Below are positions 60,987 to 64,000 of a stretch of DNA of 64,000 nucleotides, one piece after another. The number at the start of each line of letters is the position of its first letter. Position 1 is the stretch's first letter. Location: assembly GCA_963854835.1 (NCBI GenBank), contig OY978525.1, forward strand, positions 115,581,018-115,645,017, read 5' to 3'. Position numbers and translations under genes: made by a program. The notes beneath the pieces are model-generated. The model did no database searches, was not told the DNA's origin, and saw nothing but the letters and a program-made list of their open reading frames with translations. This stretch comes from Megamerina dolium (Eukaryota > Arthropoda > Insecta > Diptera > Megamerinidae).

Positions 60987-62237
60987 CGAAGGCGGTCCCA
61001 GAACTACCCGACCTGACATATAGATGTTGGCAGTAGTTTGAAAAAACTAAAACTTTGGCGACAACTGGCAAACTTATAAAACATATGTTTTAAGTTTCAA
61101 GGCGCCACGTTGTTTAGTATTTTTTTTTTGGAACAATCGAAAGTTAAGTGAATTTGTAGACATAGAAAAAATTGGTCACCGTCATGTAATTCAATACTTT
61201 CATTTGCAAGGTCTCAATCCAACGAATATTAAAGCCGAACTTGACTCTATTCTATTGGAGTCTGCTCCTTCGTTTGCGACCATAAAATATTGGGTGGCAG
61301 AGAGTTTAAACGAATTCGTACGAGCTGACAAAACGAACACCGTAGTGGTCAACCAATTGAGATGGCCACGCCAGAAACGGTTAAGAAAATCCACAAAATG
61401 GTATTGGAAGATCGCCGGCTGAAGGTGTGTGAGCTAGGTGAAATTACAGGCATTTCAAAAAGTGCTATACATCGTATAGCGACCGAAAATTCGAAGATGA
61501 AAAAGCTGCGTGTAAGATGGGTGCCGCGTTTGCTCACAATAGAACAAAAACATCGTTTCACAGTAATAAAGCCAAGTTTTTGCATCGATTCGTAATCATG
61601 GATGAGACGTGGGTCCACCACTTCACACCTGAGATAAAGGAGCAATCAAAACAGTGGACTGAAAAGGGAGAATCGTGTTCAAAGAAGGCGAAGACAGTTC
61701 CAAGATGTCTGTTTTTTTGGGATGCATGTGGGATAATTTTCATTGATTATCTTCAAAAAGGAAAAAGAATAAACAACGAGTATTATGCTAATTTGGTGAG
61801 GCATTTAAGTGATGAAATTAAAGAAAAAAGGGCGCATTTGTCGAAAAAGAAAGTGTTGTTTCATCAAGTTCACCACCAAGCACCAGTTCACACATCCCCT
61901 ATTGCGATGGCCAAAACCAATAAGTTAAAGCTCGATTTGCTTCAACAAATTCGCCTTATTTGCCAAATATAGCTCCTTCGGATTATTTTCTATTTCCAAA
62001 TTTAAAAACAATGGTTTGAAGGTAGAAGATTTGCAAACAATGAAGAGGTGGAGTCTGCGGTAGATGGATATTTTAATGAGCTAGATGGTTCATACTATAA
62101 ACAGGGTATCGAAGCTATAGAATACCGCTGGGAAAAGTGTATAGAGCTAAAATGAGATTATGTTGAGAAATAAAAAAAAAATTTTCCGAAATTTGTTGCG
62201 TTTTCTTTGTTAGGTCGGGTAGTTATGGGACCACCCG
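60987..62237 (+). mobile_element. Mariner family A, copy A4 (near full length, 1251 bp)
   Basis: The left end starts CGAAGGCGGTCCCAGAACTA at 60987, and the right end, reverse-complemented from 62237, starts CGGGTGGTCCCATAACTACC. TA flanks both (60985-60986 and 62238-62239). It is the most complete coding copy of the family in the window, though still broken. Confidence 0.9.
61163..62173 (+). pseudogene. Mariner family A transposase (copy A4), at least three lesions
   Basis: The ancestral start is ATA here (61163-61165) where A2 has ATG. The text runs EKIGHRHVIQYFHLQGLNPT to WVAESLNEFVRA, shifts frame near 61340 to MATPETVKKIHKMVLEDRRL and AIHRIATENSKMKKLRVRWV, then shifts again near 61560 to FLHRFVIMDETWVHHFTPEI, which keeps the first catalytic aspartate. 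The second motif reads FHQVHHQAPVHTSPIAMAK, so the aspartate in DNAPVHTS is lost with an extra residue inserted. The third region is out of frame after LLQQIRLICQI. The family stop falls at 62171-62173. It is inactive. Confidence 0.88.
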
Positions 62238-63290
62238 TATTATACCAATCTTACAAATACATCGAAAAGCAGTGGTGTAGAGTGGTAGAAGCATAAATGT
62301 ATTATGGCAAAGGAATAAAATTTCTAACTCATAATAATAACTCATTTTCATCTATAAACACAAACTTTTTGACATTTCATAAATTACTTAGAATAAAAAG
62401 ATTTTTACCATATGAAGAGTGCGATTTTAGGCTTTCGGAAAGCAGCAATTTGAAATTGCAAAGAACAGTCACACTTTTTTATGACGTTTAAAAATTTATA
62501 AAATTATAAAAATGCTAAAAAATTTTAATTTGTTAATTATTCATGACAAATTTTCATAATAATTCATTTTTTTTATACCAGATAATATTACAACATAAAT
62601 ATTGCATGTTTTGTCCATGTCATAAATGTCACATTACCATATTTGTATACGTACTTACTGGTTTTTATTATTATTATTATTATTATTATTTTTTTTTTCT
62701 TAACAAAAATCTTTACTTTAACAAATTTTTGCTTAAACAAAAAAGATGAAGAAAATTAAACAAAACAAGCAAATATTAATATTGAAATTTTTGAATAGAA
62801 ATACATGTTATATGCATTTATATTTATTGATGATGCAAAAAAAAAACAATATATTATAAATAACATTAAAATAATAATAGCATTAAAACGTGACGCATGT
62901 TGACATTTTCTTTAACAAAAAAATTTTTTTTTTTTTTTGAGATGAAGAAAATGATATTTTACAGTGGCAATACAACATATTACAATATAACAATACAATA
63001 GAAAAAAAAACTATTGATAAAGAAAAGAAAAATAAAATTGTTTGTATAAAAGTTATTTTTTAACTCAAACAAAAAATGAAGAGCTAACAGAAGTAGTAGT
63101 CGATTATTTATATAGCAGCTTAAAAGCAATCTATTCAAAAGGGTCTTAAATAATTGACAAAAATTTAATACGGTAGTTGGATGTCTTAAATAGACAAGCT
63201 TGACTCTTTTCACATAAAAATTGTATTATTCGTGTGTCGGAAAAGTTATGTCCTATTTTTACACTTTAGTGCCATCGTAATCGCATCAAG
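62238..63290. other. No gene; (ATT)n run and AT-rich DNA
   Basis: (ATT)n lies at 62666-62691 and T-runs near 62921-62938. The minus-strand ORF at 62980-63213 is Leu/Phe-rich without a motif. Confidence 0.5.
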
Positions 63291-63292
63291 TG

Positions 63293-63790
63293 TTATAGAT
63301 ATTGACAATGTTGAAAATCTCTATCTTCGTCATATGTTAATCTATTATTTTCACAATATTTTTTTTCCAACTTGCTGATGATGTTGATGCCGACAATGCT
63401 CCTCAGCTCGGGAAGGCCAATTTTGAGTAATGACGACAAGATAATGGCATTGATCGCAGCGATACCTATCACTGACAACTCATTACATTACACGGGTACT
63501 AAATATTGATCAAAATATTCCACAACTATCTGGGGAAGTTAGAATTCATCAGCAAACTTGATAGTCGGGTTGTTTCTTACTTCAAAGCACTCCATCTTAT
63601 TAACCAGCATTAAAACGATACCAATTGATGAAAAATTCATGAAATTTTTATTGTTTTTAGTAATAGCAAGAGAGCAAGAGATTGTGGTGTAAGAGATAAG
63701 AGAACCCATCAGTTGATTAAGCGTATAATGCAAGGCGCCATTCGAGCTTGAACGTCTTGCCTAACACATTGCATTTTGACGAATCAGAGT
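63293..63790 (-). other. Unrecognised, less AT-biased segment with minus-strand ORFs
   Basis: Two short minus-strand ORFs lie close together (63293-63478, containing KIGLPELRSIVGINIIS; and 63539-63733, containing MECFEVRNNPTIKFADEF). Composition is more coding-like than the flanks, and the stops between them suggest decayed coding DNA. I could not match it to a family. It may be a transposon remnant; a host exon is not excluded. Confidence 0.25.
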
Positions 63791-64000
63791 ATCATAATTT
63801 ATTGTGTTCCTTGCAAAACGACTTGAGTGGTTAATCATTTAATTATTTAAACGTGAAATCATGCAGCAAATTTTTATCTATATACCTATAATTAATTAGC
63901 CTTGGCAAACACCATAAAAATATGCCATAACTTTTCAGACAACCTAATATATGAAAAAAAAAAAAGTAATACATCAATATTTTGTATTAAAATCTTTACA

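Overview
The window is AT-rich eukaryotic DNA with long homopolymer runs, many microsatellites and short low-complexity ORFs. I could not support any intact host protein-coding gene. The density of mariner elements, the I-like, RTE-like and BEL/Pao retroelement fragments, and a gag-like ORF1 of a type I associate with fruit-fly genomes point to a dipteran, probably a tephritid fly. That assignment is an inference. The window is best read as intergenic or deep intronic DNA that has accumulated decayed transposons.

Layout. 0-1.7 kb holds a diverged tandem AT-rich repeat; one unit carries a tRNA-derived SINE and the next unit shows the matching empty site. 3.85-4.6 kb is an internally deleted Mos1-like mariner. 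7.2-8.5 kb is the first of four copies of one mariner family (family A: 7232-8490, 52713-53594, 56337-57852, 60987-62237). 10.8-11.8 kb is a foldback-like element with long imperfect inverted arms. 13.5-14.4 kb is a second AT-rich TTATAGCAA repeat field. 18.8-19.5 kb is a GC-richer LTR-like segment, followed by a repeat (E1) that recurs at 50.3 kb (E2). 21.5-23.7 kb has two SINEs around a broken RTE-like LINE. 25.0-27.2 kb is an 82-bp satellite with a three-monomer higher-order unit. 28.6-29.4 kb (+) and 36.7-37.8 kb (-) are two 5'-truncated RNase H-bearing LINEs with (TAA)n tails. 32.8-34.4 kb is a tandem pile of LINE 3' ends. 39.3-41.2 kb is a gag-like element on the minus strand, broken by a SINE and by a 5'-truncated LINE that has a 9-bp target duplication. 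42.9-44.0 kb (family B) and 47.0-48.2 kb (family C) are further mariners. 44.5-45.4 kb is a BEL/Pao gag-protease fragment split by a SINE with a 13-bp target duplication.

How the parts relate. Nothing here looks like an operon or a working system. The interest lies in the nesting order and rearrangement of mobile DNA. One SINE family of about 350 bp, with pol III A and B boxes, has five copies here, and three of them have readable target-site duplications. Every transposase examined is broken by deletion, frameshift or loss of catalytic residues. The remaining stretches of 1-4 kb contain only simple repeats and short chance ORFs.
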